DNA from: Saprospiraceae bacterium
GTDB taxonomy: Bacteria; Bacteroidota; Bacteroidia; Chitinophagales; Saprospiraceae
Reading direction: 5' to 3'
NCBI GenBank assembly: GCA_023300255.1
Contig: JALZWC010000653.1
Span: 1 to 5,611, forward strand
Length of the DNA: 5,611 nucleotides
Shown here: positions 1 to 5,460 of the stretch, one piece after another
Position numbering within the stretch: position 1 is the stretch's first letter
Layout: every line of letters begins with the position of its first letter
Program-made: the position numbers and the translations under genes
Notes under the pieces: generated by a model
Seen by the model: the letters and a program-made list of their open reading frames with translations, nothing else
What the model was told of the DNA's origin: nothing
Databases searched by the model: none

Positions 1-250
1 CGCGCGAGATCTCGGCGGCATTGAGCCTGATGCCAAAATTAACCTTCGCCGCTTCCCGCGCCCAAAAACACGTGGTCAGCAGTTTGAAGAGCTGTTTAGC
101 GCCTCTGCCGAGGCCGGAAAAGAGATTAGCACGCTTCGCGAAATCACAGCTCTTCCTGAGGTTCAGGCCTTACTAAAGGCCCGCGCTCAAGCTGAGGCTA
201 TGTCACGCGGCGAGATGCAACTCACAGCCAACATTGGCGAGGTGAAGTAG
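1..250 (+). CDS. sppA: Signal peptide peptidase SppA (S49 family), C-terminal fragment
   Basis: This is the 3' end of a gene cut by the left window edge; the first whole codon begins at base 2 and TAG is at 248-250, giving 82 residues. The fragment opens with ARDLGGIEPDAKINLRRFPR, then a charged helical stretch (QQFEELFSASAEAGKEI), then LPEVQALLKARAQAEA and a tail MSRGEMQLTANIGEVK. The 'GI-pDAk-v-L--FPRP' element followed by a helix and a final 'q-L--n-' strand resembles the C-terminus of the long, 67K-type SppA of alphaproteobacteria. SppA proteins are membrane-anchored periplasmic serine/lysine proteases that degrade cleaved signal peptides. The catalytic Ser and Lys lie upstream of the window, so activity cannot be judged. 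The assignment rests on recognition of the tail only; another protein with a similar tail is possible. Confidence 0.66.
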   Translation, partial: ARDLGGIEPDAKINLRRFPRPKTRGQQFEELFSASAEAGKEISTLREITALPEVQALLKARAQAEAMSRGEMQLTANIGEVK

Positions 251-299
251 CTGCCATAAAGCTTACTTTAGCTAATCCAGAGCCCCACCATTATCTGCT

Positions 300-391
300 G
301 AGGTTAAAGAACGGACAAGGGCCCGCAGCTTTAGCTGAAGCTATGTTGCCCGGCGAGGTGTAACTTTCCGAGAATGTTGGGCGGTGGAGTA
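300..391 (+). repeat. Decayed direct repeat of the sppA-like 3' end (partner 158-249)
   Basis: Aligning 300-391 to 158-249 by hand gives roughly 70% identity with three short indels, at an offset of about 142 bases. The best core pairs AGCTGAGGCTATG with AGCTGAAGCTATG and CGGCGAGATGCAACT with CGGCGAGGTGTAACT. Read in the matching frames the copy gives 'LSAEVKERTRAR' then, after a one-base frameshift, 'AEAMLPGEV-stop-LSENVG', against 'ALPEVQALLKAR...AEAMSRGEMQLTANIG'. A CAA to TAA change makes the in-frame stop. Traces of similarity may reach back to about 267 (shared TTAGC). It is most simply a tandem partial duplication that has decayed, or the remnant of a second related gene. It ends just before the ribosome binding site of the next gene. 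Confidence 0.68.
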
Positions 392-392
392 C

Positions 393-398
393 AGAGGG
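393..398 (+). promoter_or_regulatory. Ribosome binding site fixing the ATG at 405
   Basis: AGAGGG lies six bases upstream of ATG 405-407. An in-frame GTG at 384 would add seven residues (MEYRGLI), but that extension would contain this site, lies partly in the decayed sppA repeat and has no good site of its own. The ATG is therefore preferred. Confidence 0.65.
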
Positions 399-404
399 CT
401 TATT

Positions 405-1109
405 ATGACCTTATTAAAAATAGATTCTGCACCTTGGTGGCAAGTTGACCGCCGCCATATTGGCACCGAAAAATCACCATTAATAATCATTGATAACTTC
501 CATCCGTCGCCAATCGGGCTCGTGGATAATGCTAAGATGCAATCATTCTCCGCGATTGCACCTTATTATCCGGGTATTCGTGCCCTCGCGCCTCTTAGCT
601 ATTTCGAAGCCCTGACTCGCGGGCTGACGGATATCCTTATAGATATATTTGGCTACACAAAGGGCTTGAAATTGCAGGAATGCTTTCTCTCCCTCGTGAC
701 GAAACCCGGGAACGATCTCAATTTCGTCCAACGTCTACCCCATGTTGACGGGGGGGATGATAAGAAAGTCGCTCTTCTACATTATCTATGCGGACCAGAA
801 AAAGGCGGAACAGCCTTTTATCGGCAGCGCCGGACTGGCTTTGAAACTATTACCAATGCGAGGTTTCCAGAATATAAGCAGGCTGTTGAAACGGATCACA
901 ATGAATTTGGAGAGCCGGCGGCTGCATATTTTGACAAGCCAGACAAACGATTTGATGAAATTGCCCGTGTTGACGCGGCGTATAACCGAGCCGTGCTCTA
1001 TTTTGGTAAAAACTTGCACACGATTATCGTCGGGGACGACACGCCGTTTTCTGCTGACCCCATCAAAGGACGTCTTACATTGAATACATTTTTCAACCCA
1101 ATCAATTAA
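405..1109 (+). CDS. DUF6445 family protein, putative 2OG-Fe(II) oxygenase-like
   Basis: The 234-residue product has no signal peptide or membrane segment, so it is predicted cytoplasmic. Its layout matches the DUF6445 family as I recall it: an N-terminal 'IIIDNFHPSP' strand (27-36), a helical 'YYPGIRA' region (54-60), 'QECFLSLVTKP' (91-101), then 'RLPHVDGGD' (110-118), 'LHYLCGPEKGGTAFYR' (125-140), 'LYFGKNLHTI' (198-207) and 'GRLTLNTFF' (222-230). His113-x-Asp115, distal His205 and Arg223 fit the metal triad and 2-oxoglutarate-binding Arg of the prolyl-hydroxylase-like double-stranded beta-helix fold, and GGT (134-136) sits where such enzymes often have it. Biochemical function is unknown; the oxygenase role is inferred from spacing only. 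In alphaproteobacteria such genes often neighbour TonB-dependent receptors, and here one follows convergently. A seven-G run (750-756) directly follows the HxD codons, yet the frame is intact. Length is normal for a complete protein. Confidence 0.75.
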   Translation: MTLLKIDSAPWWQVDRRHIGTEKSPLIIIDNFHPSPIGLVDNAKMQSFSAIAPYYPGIRALAPLSYFEALTRGLTDILIDIFGYTKGLKLQECFLSLVTKPGNDLNFVQRLPHVDGGDDKKVALLHYLCGPEKGGTAFYRQRRTGFETITNARFPEYKQAVETDHNEFGEPAAAYFDKPDKRFDEIARVDAAYNRAVLYFGKNLHTIIVGDDTPFSADPIKGRLTLNTFFNPIN

Positions 1110-1217
1110 CGGTTAAAAGAACATATTCTGGCAAATGATTTAGCGTAGCAGAGACACTGAAGCCATAGCTTACCAAGCTCTACAGCTCATTAACCCTAAT
1201 ACAAATTAATAAGATAC
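1110..1217. other. Convergent spacer, left part
   Basis: This short AT-rich stretch holds no supported gene. The only structure seen is a small inverted repeat, AGCTT at 1167-1171 with AAGCT at 1175-1179, within a run of several AGCT tetramers. It has no T-run and is not a convincing terminator. Confidence 0.4.
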
Positions 1218-1246
1218 AAAAAAGGCGGGTCCGAAGACCCGCCTTT
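1218..1246 (-). terminator. Rho-independent terminator of the TonB receptor gene
   Basis: A perfect 11-bp stem pairs AAAGGCGGGTC (1221-1231) with GACCCGCCTTT (1236-1246) around a four-base loop. On the minus strand the loop is UUCG closed by C-G, the extra-stable tetraloop, and the stem is followed by six Ts (complement of the A-run 1218-1223). It starts 25 bases past the receptor stop codon. On the plus strand the loop is CGAA and the downstream sequence (CCTTTCTAATTA) is a weaker tract, so it may also stop transcripts from the DUF6445 gene. The minus direction is the better terminator. Confidence 0.92.
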
Positions 1247-1270
1247 CTAATTACTATAATCTAACTAAGG

Positions 1271-4200
1271 CTAGAATGATGCGCGAACGCGAACACTGTA
1301 TGAACGTCCAATGATTTCGCTTTGGTAGAAGTCACCAAAGGCGCGGCGTGTGCCATTACCTGGATCATCGTCAAATACATTATTGACATTTAGCTGCACT
1401 ACGATTGGTTTATCGTAGCTATCAAGTGCTTCAGAGAGATCATAAGCAAGTGACGCATTGTGCAAGAAGTTGCCTGGTAGTGAATTTACGATGTTTCCTT
1501 CTGGGTCAGCAAATAATTGTTCGCCAGATGCAGATAGAAGCGAACGGTCTTGCCAGATAGTTCTCCAGAAAGCACGAACGCCATCTTTCTGCCATGTGAA
1601 GTCAGCTGTACCAGACCAACGAGGATCGGGGAAGTTGCCAACCGTGGAATCTGCCTCAACACCCGCAAATACTTCGTCACGCTGGATAACATGGAAAGCG
1701 TTCAAGTCGATATTGAACGCACCCAAATCACCTTTGGCGGAACCACCCACAAGGTTGTATAGGTCTGCTACTTCAAATCCGTAATCTGCTCGCAAATTCA
1801 AGAATTGATATTCAGCAGTATCCGCATTTAGCTGACCTGACGTAAAATCAACGACCTGGCCACCGGCATCACGCGTAATAGCATCACATGCGACATTAGG
1901 GAAGTTAGATGGATCCGCATCAAAACACGTCTCGAGGTTATTTTCGAGCGATTGAGCGCCAATCAAGTCATCGATTTCGATGTTGATATAATCAGCTTGG
2001 AGGGTCAGACCTGGAATCCAGCGCGGCTGAACAACAGCGCCAATGGTAAAGGCCTTAGCTTCTTCGTTAGTAAGATTAGGGTTACCACCTGAAGAACCTT
2101 GAGCTGTAGCGCTCACGACGTTCGATTCAAAGCCTGGCCCGATACCAATGGCTGCACAGTTTGCTGCGCGGTTTGGACCGTCGCCAATAAAGCGTGCATC
2201 ACAAGGATCGTCCGCAAACTGGAACGATGTCAAGACAGGTGAGAACAGTTCGATCAAAGACGGCGCACGCAATGACTCCGTATAGTTACCGCGCAATGTC
2301 AAATCTTGGACAGGCTTGTAAGTCCCTTCGAGAGTATAAGCTGTGAATTTACCCGCTTGTGAGTTATCAATATTGCGAACCTGAGCGCCAGCTTCGAGAA
2401 CTTCAACAAATGGAATGTTCAAATCAGGACTGACAAGAGGGAGATAAATTTCCCCGTAATATTCCTCTGTAGATGTGCGTCCACCTGTATCAGGTACAGC
2501 CGCTGCACGACCAAGGCCGACTTCAATAGCCCCACCAGTTTCGAACGAGGCACTATCGCGGCGCTCTTCATAACCGACTGAGAAGCCAACATCACCAGCA
2601 GGAAGCGTGAACAAGTCACCGCCAAGGTTGGCTGAGAACACTGATTGATTGATATTATCAACGTTGACACCGCGCTGTTGAACAAAATCAATTGCTTCAG
2701 CAGAGGCGACACCATCCCCGAATAGGTTTAGCGGCACACAATCTGAAACATCACTCGATGTTTCGCTCAAACCGCTGCCGACGAGATCCGGCTCATTTGC
2801 GACCGTGACAGCACAGGCAATTTGTCCTGTTGCGGGATCAATAACGGCGTCGATGGCATTAAGGAAACGACGATTATTCAAAAGAAGAGATTGCGTCGTA
2901 ATATCGCTCTGACCGACAGTCCCGCCGATATCCCAATAGAAATCGCGCTCACCGATTGAGAAGTCACCTTCAAAACCACCCGCAATACGGAAAAGGTTTG
3001 ATTCGCGTGTAACTTCACCACCATTAAGAAGGTCGTTATTAAAGCGTGAAAGGAAGATAGTCTCGTCTGGTGCAAGGCCTATATCGTTGAGCAATACGCC
3101 GCGGGCTTGATCCGTTAGGAACGGATTTTCGGCCGTAAATTGAACTGGGCCAGATGTCCCGCCAAAAGCAAAGGTCTGGAAGCCGCCTTGGTTAGCAAGC
3201 TCAACCGCACTACCGTGAGCGAACTGAAAATCACCTTTAAATTGAACCAAATCATTGATCTGATAATTGAACGTCGAACCAAAGTTGATACGGTCTACAG
3301 GAGATCTGATTTGTGTTGTATTAACAAAGAAATCATTTTCAAAACCGCCGATTGAACGAAATGCGCCGCTTGGTGGGGTCACACCAGGCTGAATTTCTCC
3401 GAGCGTACCATCTTGGTTGAAGGCGAAGAACTGTCCGCCGAACGCACCAACACCGAATGAAGGAATAAGCGTAGCACCCGGTGAAATTATGCCGCCATCA
3501 GTAAAGAGTTGAATGTTAACTGATTCGCCATTCGGGTTAATGATGCGGTTAACTCTATCAAGGATGCCGTCACCGTCTGTATCGAAGACAGAAGCGTCAA
3601 CACCGCTTGGAATGGCCACATCGGCGAATAAGCCGCTTCCTTGGCTAACGAGTTCTGCACGCGCCTCATTAATATAGATTTCTGGACGGTCAGTCTGATT
3701 CAGGCCAAAGTCTCTATTGTATTCAGCACTGAAAGTGACGTTACCTCTACCATTATCACTATTTGCACCGACAAGAAGTTGATACTGAAAAGTGTCAGCA
3801 TCGCCTCTTTCACTTTCGCCAAATTGGAATGTCGTTTCAAGACCTTCAAAGTCTTCTTTCAAGATGACGTTGACTGTACCCGCGATAGCGTCAGAACCGT
3901 ATGTTGGCGCTCCGCCAACACTGACTGTATCAATACGCTCTACAAGTCCGATTGGAATAACACCAAAGTCAACCTGCGCGCCTGTACCAGCTACATTTGA
4001 AGAGACAAAACGGCGTCCGTTAACAAGCGTTAGTGTTCTTTGTGAACCCAGACCCAAAAAGTCGACGAAGTTAACGCCAACGTTAGCACCTTGGCCGCCG
4101 TTTGGTGTCGTGCCCGTGCCGAAGGCAGGGAGTTGCTGTAGAGCGTCGGCAATATTCGTAAAAGCATTCTTTTCAAATGTCTCTTGATCAACAACGAGCG

Positions 4201-4393
4201 TTGGGAACGCTGTGTTTAAGTCCGGACGGCGAATGCGTGACCCTGTCACTACTAGTTCATCAGCTACTTCTAAATCAAATGCAGGAACTTGCTCGACCTG
4301 CTCGACCTGAGCGTTTGCGATTCCGCCCATGCCTAGCAAGAGGCTTGAGAGTACAGATGTCTGAAATAGACGTGTCTTGTTAATAAAATTCAT
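1271..4393 (-). CDS. TonB-dependent outer-membrane receptor
   Basis: This complete 1040-residue protein is an active-transport beta-barrel that takes up a bulky substrate using TonB-ExbBD energy. Residues 1-28 form a signal peptide with a likely cut at ANA|QV. A TonB-box-like element DELVVTGSRIRR (45-56) precedes the plug domain (about 58-180; 'NIADALQQLPAFG', 'GSQRTLTLVNGRRFV', 'IERIDTVSVGG'-like at 151-161, 'YGSDAIAGTVNVILK'). The barrel has typical late motifs: 'RGNYTESLRAPSLIELFSP' (701-719), 'NPNLTNEEAKAFTIG' (771-785), 'NVNNVFDDDPG' (1002-1012) and a C-terminal Phe (RVRASF) as required for BAM insertion. Six cysteines (527, 552, 731, 746, 823, 836) occur as three close pairs, suggesting loop disulfides. 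DTDGDGILD (271-279) resembles a calcium-binding loop. AAGGGG six bases upstream supports the ATG. There is no FecR-type signalling extension. Substrate is unknown; no sugar, siderophore or vitamin gene lies beside it. A convergent DUF6445 gene lies downstream. Confidence 0.95.
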   Translation of the reverse strand: MNFINKTRLFQTSVLSSLLLGMGGIANAQVEQVEQVPAFDLEVADELVVTGSRIRRPDLNTAFPTLVVDQETFEKNAFTNIADALQQLPAFGTGTTPNGGQGANVGVNFVDFLGLGSQRTLTLVNGRRFVSSNVAGTGAQVDFGVIPIGLVERIDTVSVGGAPTYGSDAIAGTVNVILKEDFEGLETTFQFGESERGDADTFQYQLLVGANSDNGRGNVTFSAEYNRDFGLNQTDRPEIYINEARAELVSQGSGLFADVAIPSGVDASVFDTDGDGILDRVNRIINPNGESVNIQLFTDGGIISPGATLIPSFGVGAFGGQFFAFNQDGTLGEIQPGVTPPSGAFRSIGGFENDFFVNTTQIRSPVDRINFGSTFNYQINDLVQFKGDFQFAHGSAVELANQGGFQTFAFGGTSGPVQFTAENPFLTDQARGVLLNDIGLAPDETIFLSRFNNDLLNGGEVTRESNLFRIAGGFEGDFSIGERDFYWDIGGTVGQSDITTQSLLLNNRRFLNAIDAVIDPATGQIACAVTVANEPDLVGSGLSETSSDVSDCVPLNLFGDGVASAEAIDFVQQRGVNVDNINQSVFSANLGGDLFTLPAGDVGFSVGYEERRDSASFETGGAIEVGLGRAAAVPDTGGRTSTEEYYGEIYLPLVSPDLNIPFVEVLEAGAQVRNIDNSQAGKFTAYTLEGTYKPVQDLTLRGNYTESLRAPSLIELFSPVLTSFQFADDPCDARFIGDGPNRAANCAAIGIGPGFESNVVSATAQGSSGGNPNLTNEEAKAFTIGAVVQPRWIPGLTLQADYINIEIDDLIGAQSLENNLETCFDADPSNFPNVACDAITRDAGGQVVDFTSGQLNADTAEYQFLNLRADYGFEVADLYNLVGGSAKGDLGAFNIDLNAFHVIQRDEVFAGVEADSTVGNFPDPRWSGTADFTWQKDGVRAFWRTIWQDRSLLSASGEQLFADPEGNIVNSLPGNFLHNASLAYDLSEALDSYDKPIVVQLNVNNVFDDDPGNGTRRAFGDFYQSEIIGRSYSVRVRASF

Positions 4394-4399
4394 GTGGAA

Positions 4400-4405
4400 C
4401 CCCTT
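4400..4405 (-). promoter_or_regulatory. Ribosome binding site of the TonB receptor gene
   Basis: On the minus strand AAGGGG is followed by six bases (TTCCAC) and the ATG. The following residues form a normal Sec signal peptide, so site and start support each other. Confidence 0.75.
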
Positions 4406-4428
4406 CGAACTGGTTTCATGTTAGTTGT

Positions 4429-4468
4429 TGCCATATATTGGCATTTTTTTTGGCATGGCATGCGTGCC
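4429..4468. repeat. Cluster of TGGCA/TGCCA motifs in the receptor leader
   Basis: TGCCA (4429-4433) and TGGCA (4439-4443) form an inverted repeat around TATAT, followed by eight Ts, then two adjacent TGGCA copies (4451-4455, 4456-4460). GGCA within these copies can pair with TGCC at 4465-4468, next to the palindrome GCATGC. A further TGCCA lies at 4495-4499 inside the candidate promoter spacer. If the proposed promoter is right, most of the cluster lies just downstream of the start of transcription, where it could be a repressor operator or fold in the mRNA leader. Function is inferred. Confidence 0.45.
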
Positions 4469-4477
4469 TTGCGGGTG

Positions 4478-4507
4478 TGTATAAGACAGTCAACTGCCAA
4501 CTCTCAA
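4478..4507 (-). promoter_or_regulatory. Candidate sigma-70-type promoter of the receptor gene
   Basis: On the minus strand TTGAGA (4507-4502) is followed by an 18-base spacer and TATACA (4483-4478). Transcription would begin near 4471, giving a leader of about 77 bases. The match was found by eye and other pairings are possible in such AT-rich sequence. Confidence 0.4.
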
Positions 4508-4551
4508 TAGAAATCCTAATTATTATTAATGTTTTATGTGGAATATTTTTA

Positions 4552-4584
4552 GGTGTTGCATTTTTAACACCATTTTTTAACACC
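4552..4584. repeat. GGTGTT/AACACC inverted and direct repeats, possible operator
   Basis: GGTGTT (4552-4557) and AACACC (4566-4571) form a six-base inverted repeat with an eight-base spacer. The right arm is repeated as AACACC at 4579-4584, and the two right arms lie in near-identical tandem units (CATTTTTAACAC, CATTTTTTAACAC) with a 13-base period. The group lies about 80-113 bases upstream of the proposed receptor transcription start, a common place for activator binding, and about 160 bases before the divergent gene. A regulator was not identified. Confidence 0.5.
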
Positions 4585-4708
4585 ATTGATGTCTCTGTAA
4601 ATATCGTATAGCCAAAGCAATCATTTACTTTAAACTGCATTGATTTTTCAGCTTAAGGCTTACTTGCCGATTGAAAGTCGACTATATAAGCAAGAGCTAA
4701 GGGTATAT

Positions 4709-4736
4709 TTGTCACATTCAGCAGACGTAATATAGG
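4709..4736 (+). promoter_or_regulatory. Candidate promoter of the secreted-protein gene (weak)
   Basis: TTGTCA (4709-4714) and TATAGG (4731-4736) are 16 bases apart. The start would fall only a few bases before the ATG, and the -10 overlaps the AGGA ribosome binding site, so either the message is nearly leaderless or this pair is chance. An alternative is TTGCCG (4664-4669) with TATAAG (4685-4690), with a short 15-base spacer. Neither is compelling. Confidence 0.22.
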
Positions 4737-4745
4737 ATTTGCAAA

Positions 4746-5429
4746 ATGAGATACGGTCGATTTTTTTTTAATACAGCTATATTAACGGCTATACTTTTCA
4801 CGATAATAAACTCTCCTGTCTACGCGCAAGACCAGAATATTCCAGATGAGCTTGCCGCTATTTACGACTGTAAATCTATAGAAAATGGCCCTGATAGGTT
4901 ATCTTGCTATGACAGTGCTGTCGGCAAATTTGAAGAAGCTGAACAAAGTGGTCAAGTGGTTACAGTTGATAAAGAGGCCATTGAAACTGTAGAGCGGGAC
5001 GCTTTCGGCTTTAATATTCCATCCCTAAGTCTGGGTAAATTATTTGGTGGCGGTAAAAAACGCAGCGAAAAGACAAGTGCATCTGACGCCCCCTCCCCTG
5101 CGCAAGCTAAACCGAAAGCCTCTGCGCAAGCTAAAACGAATACCTCACCAAAAATTGCGACGAAAAAGAAACGCGTAACGCCCGACACAAGCGATGTAAC
5201 TGAAGTTTTGCTGACAATTGACCATTGGAAGAAATTGAGAAACGGGAGGGTACGTTTTTATATGACTAACGGACAAGTCTGGGAGCAAATTAGCGGATCT
5301 GGCGTTCGAGTGCCAAAAGTGAGAAATAACACGCCCAATACAGCCAAAATTACGAAAGCGTCCATTGGCAGCTTTCTGCTCCGCGTAAATGGTAAAGGAA
5401 GTGCTGGGCGCGTAAAGCGCGTCTATTAG
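4746..5429 (+). CDS. Secreted alphaproteobacterial protein with N-terminal Cys pair, function unknown
   Basis: The 227-residue product starts with a Sec signal peptide (MRYG... to VYA|QD, cut near residue 27), so it is predicted periplasmic or otherwise exported; Cys at +1 is absent, so it is not a lipoprotein. Mature residues 28-58 carry a 'C(42)KSIENGPDRLSC(54)YDSAV' element. C-x-x-I-x-D-x-x-RL-x-C-YD motifs are widespread in small alphaproteobacterial exported proteins and resemble the start of some type VI-secretion-associated proteins; the two cysteines could form a disulfide. A Gly/Lys-rich and Ala/Lys/Pro/Ser-rich linker (about 100-147) holds an eight-residue duplication. The C-terminal part (151-227) reads as a compact beta domain: 'VTEVLLTIDHWKKLRNGRVRF', 'NGQVWEQ', 'AKITKASIGSFLLRVNGKG', 'GRVKRVY', which I recognise as a recurring but uncharacterised pattern. 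AGGA at 4734-4737, eight bases upstream, supports the ATG. It is divergent from the receptor gene. Confidence 0.8.
   Translation: MRYGRFFFNTAILTAILFTIINSPVYAQDQNIPDELAAIYDCKSIENGPDRLSCYDSAVGKFEEAEQSGQVVTVDKEAIETVERDAFGFNIPSLSLGKLFGGGKKRSEKTSASDAPSPAQAKPKASAQAKTNTSPKIATKKKRVTPDTSDVTEVLLTIDHWKKLRNGRVRFYMTNGQVWEQISGSGVRVPKVRNNTPNTAKITKASIGSFLLRVNGKGSAGRVKRVY
5099..5146 (+). repeat. 24-base tandem duplication inside the linker of the secreted protein
   Basis: Two adjacent 24-base units (5099-5122 and 5123-5146) match at 21 of 24 positions and encode AQAKPKAS and AQAKTNTS (residues 119-134). The period is a multiple of three, so copy-number change would keep the frame and only alter linker length. 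Confidence 0.85.
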
Positions 5430-5437
5430 TAACTTTG

Positions 5438-5460
5438 CTTTTATTTTAAATTAATAAAAG
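5438..5460 (+). terminator. AT-only hairpin after the secreted-protein gene, possible weak terminator
   Basis: CTTTTATT (5438-5445) pairs with AATAAAAG (5453-5460) around a seven-base loop, nine bases after the stop codon. The stem has just one G-C pair and no T-run follows, so it may be a weak terminator, an mRNA 3'-end structure, or chance in AT-rich DNA. Confidence 0.3.

Larger units (their letters stand above)
251..404. other. Spacer between the sppA-like gene and the DUF6445 gene
   Basis: No intact reading frame of note lies here. The right two thirds is a degenerate copy of the preceding gene's 3' end (see repeat at 300-391). A weak hairpin, TAAAG at 257-261 with CTTTA at 266-270, lacks a GC-rich stem and a T-run, so no convincing terminator separates the two genes. 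No convincing -35/-10 pair was found either. The downstream gene may therefore be transcribed by read-through from the sppA-like gene, which is inference. Confidence 0.5.
4394..4745. promoter_or_regulatory. Divergent regulatory region between receptor and secreted protein
   Basis: This 352-base AT-rich gap separates two divergent genes and should hold the promoters of both. It contains a candidate minus-strand promoter (4478-4507), a TGGCA/TGCCA cluster (4429-4468, with one more copy at 4495-4499) and GGTGTT/AACACC repeats (4552-4584). A 74-codon minus-strand frame (4416-4640) crosses it but shows no protein-like features. No RNA gene was recognised. Confidence 0.6.

Noticed and set aside
384..404. 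GTG start for the DUF6445 gene, seven codons upstream
   Set aside because: The ribosome binding site AGAGGG would lie inside the coding sequence and the extra codons fall partly in the decayed sppA repeat; ATG 405 is better placed.
742..1083. Plus-strand 113-codon frame inside the DUF6445 gene
   Set aside because: Fully nested in another frame of a gene with strong family features; its translation has no protein-like motifs.
3641..4187. Two overlapping plus-strand frames (119 and 131 codons) antisense to the receptor
   Set aside because: They are shadows of the receptor plug and early barrel; low-complexity Ser/Thr/Pro/Val composition is typical of antisense translation, and no ribosome binding site was seen.
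4429..4451. Plus-strand terminator (TGCCA/TGGCA hairpin followed by eight Ts)
   Set aside because: The stem is only five base pairs and no plus-strand gene ends upstream of it; better described as part of the motif cluster in the receptor leader.
4416..4640. Minus-strand 74-codon open frame upstream of the receptor gene
   Set aside because: No ribosome binding site before its ATG, no recognisable domain, and it overlaps the repeats and candidate promoter of the divergent regulatory region; chance frame in AT-rich DNA.
4952..5188. Minus-strand 78-codon frame antisense to the secreted-protein gene
   Set aside because: Composition reflects the complement of the Lys/Ala linker; no start context and no separate support.
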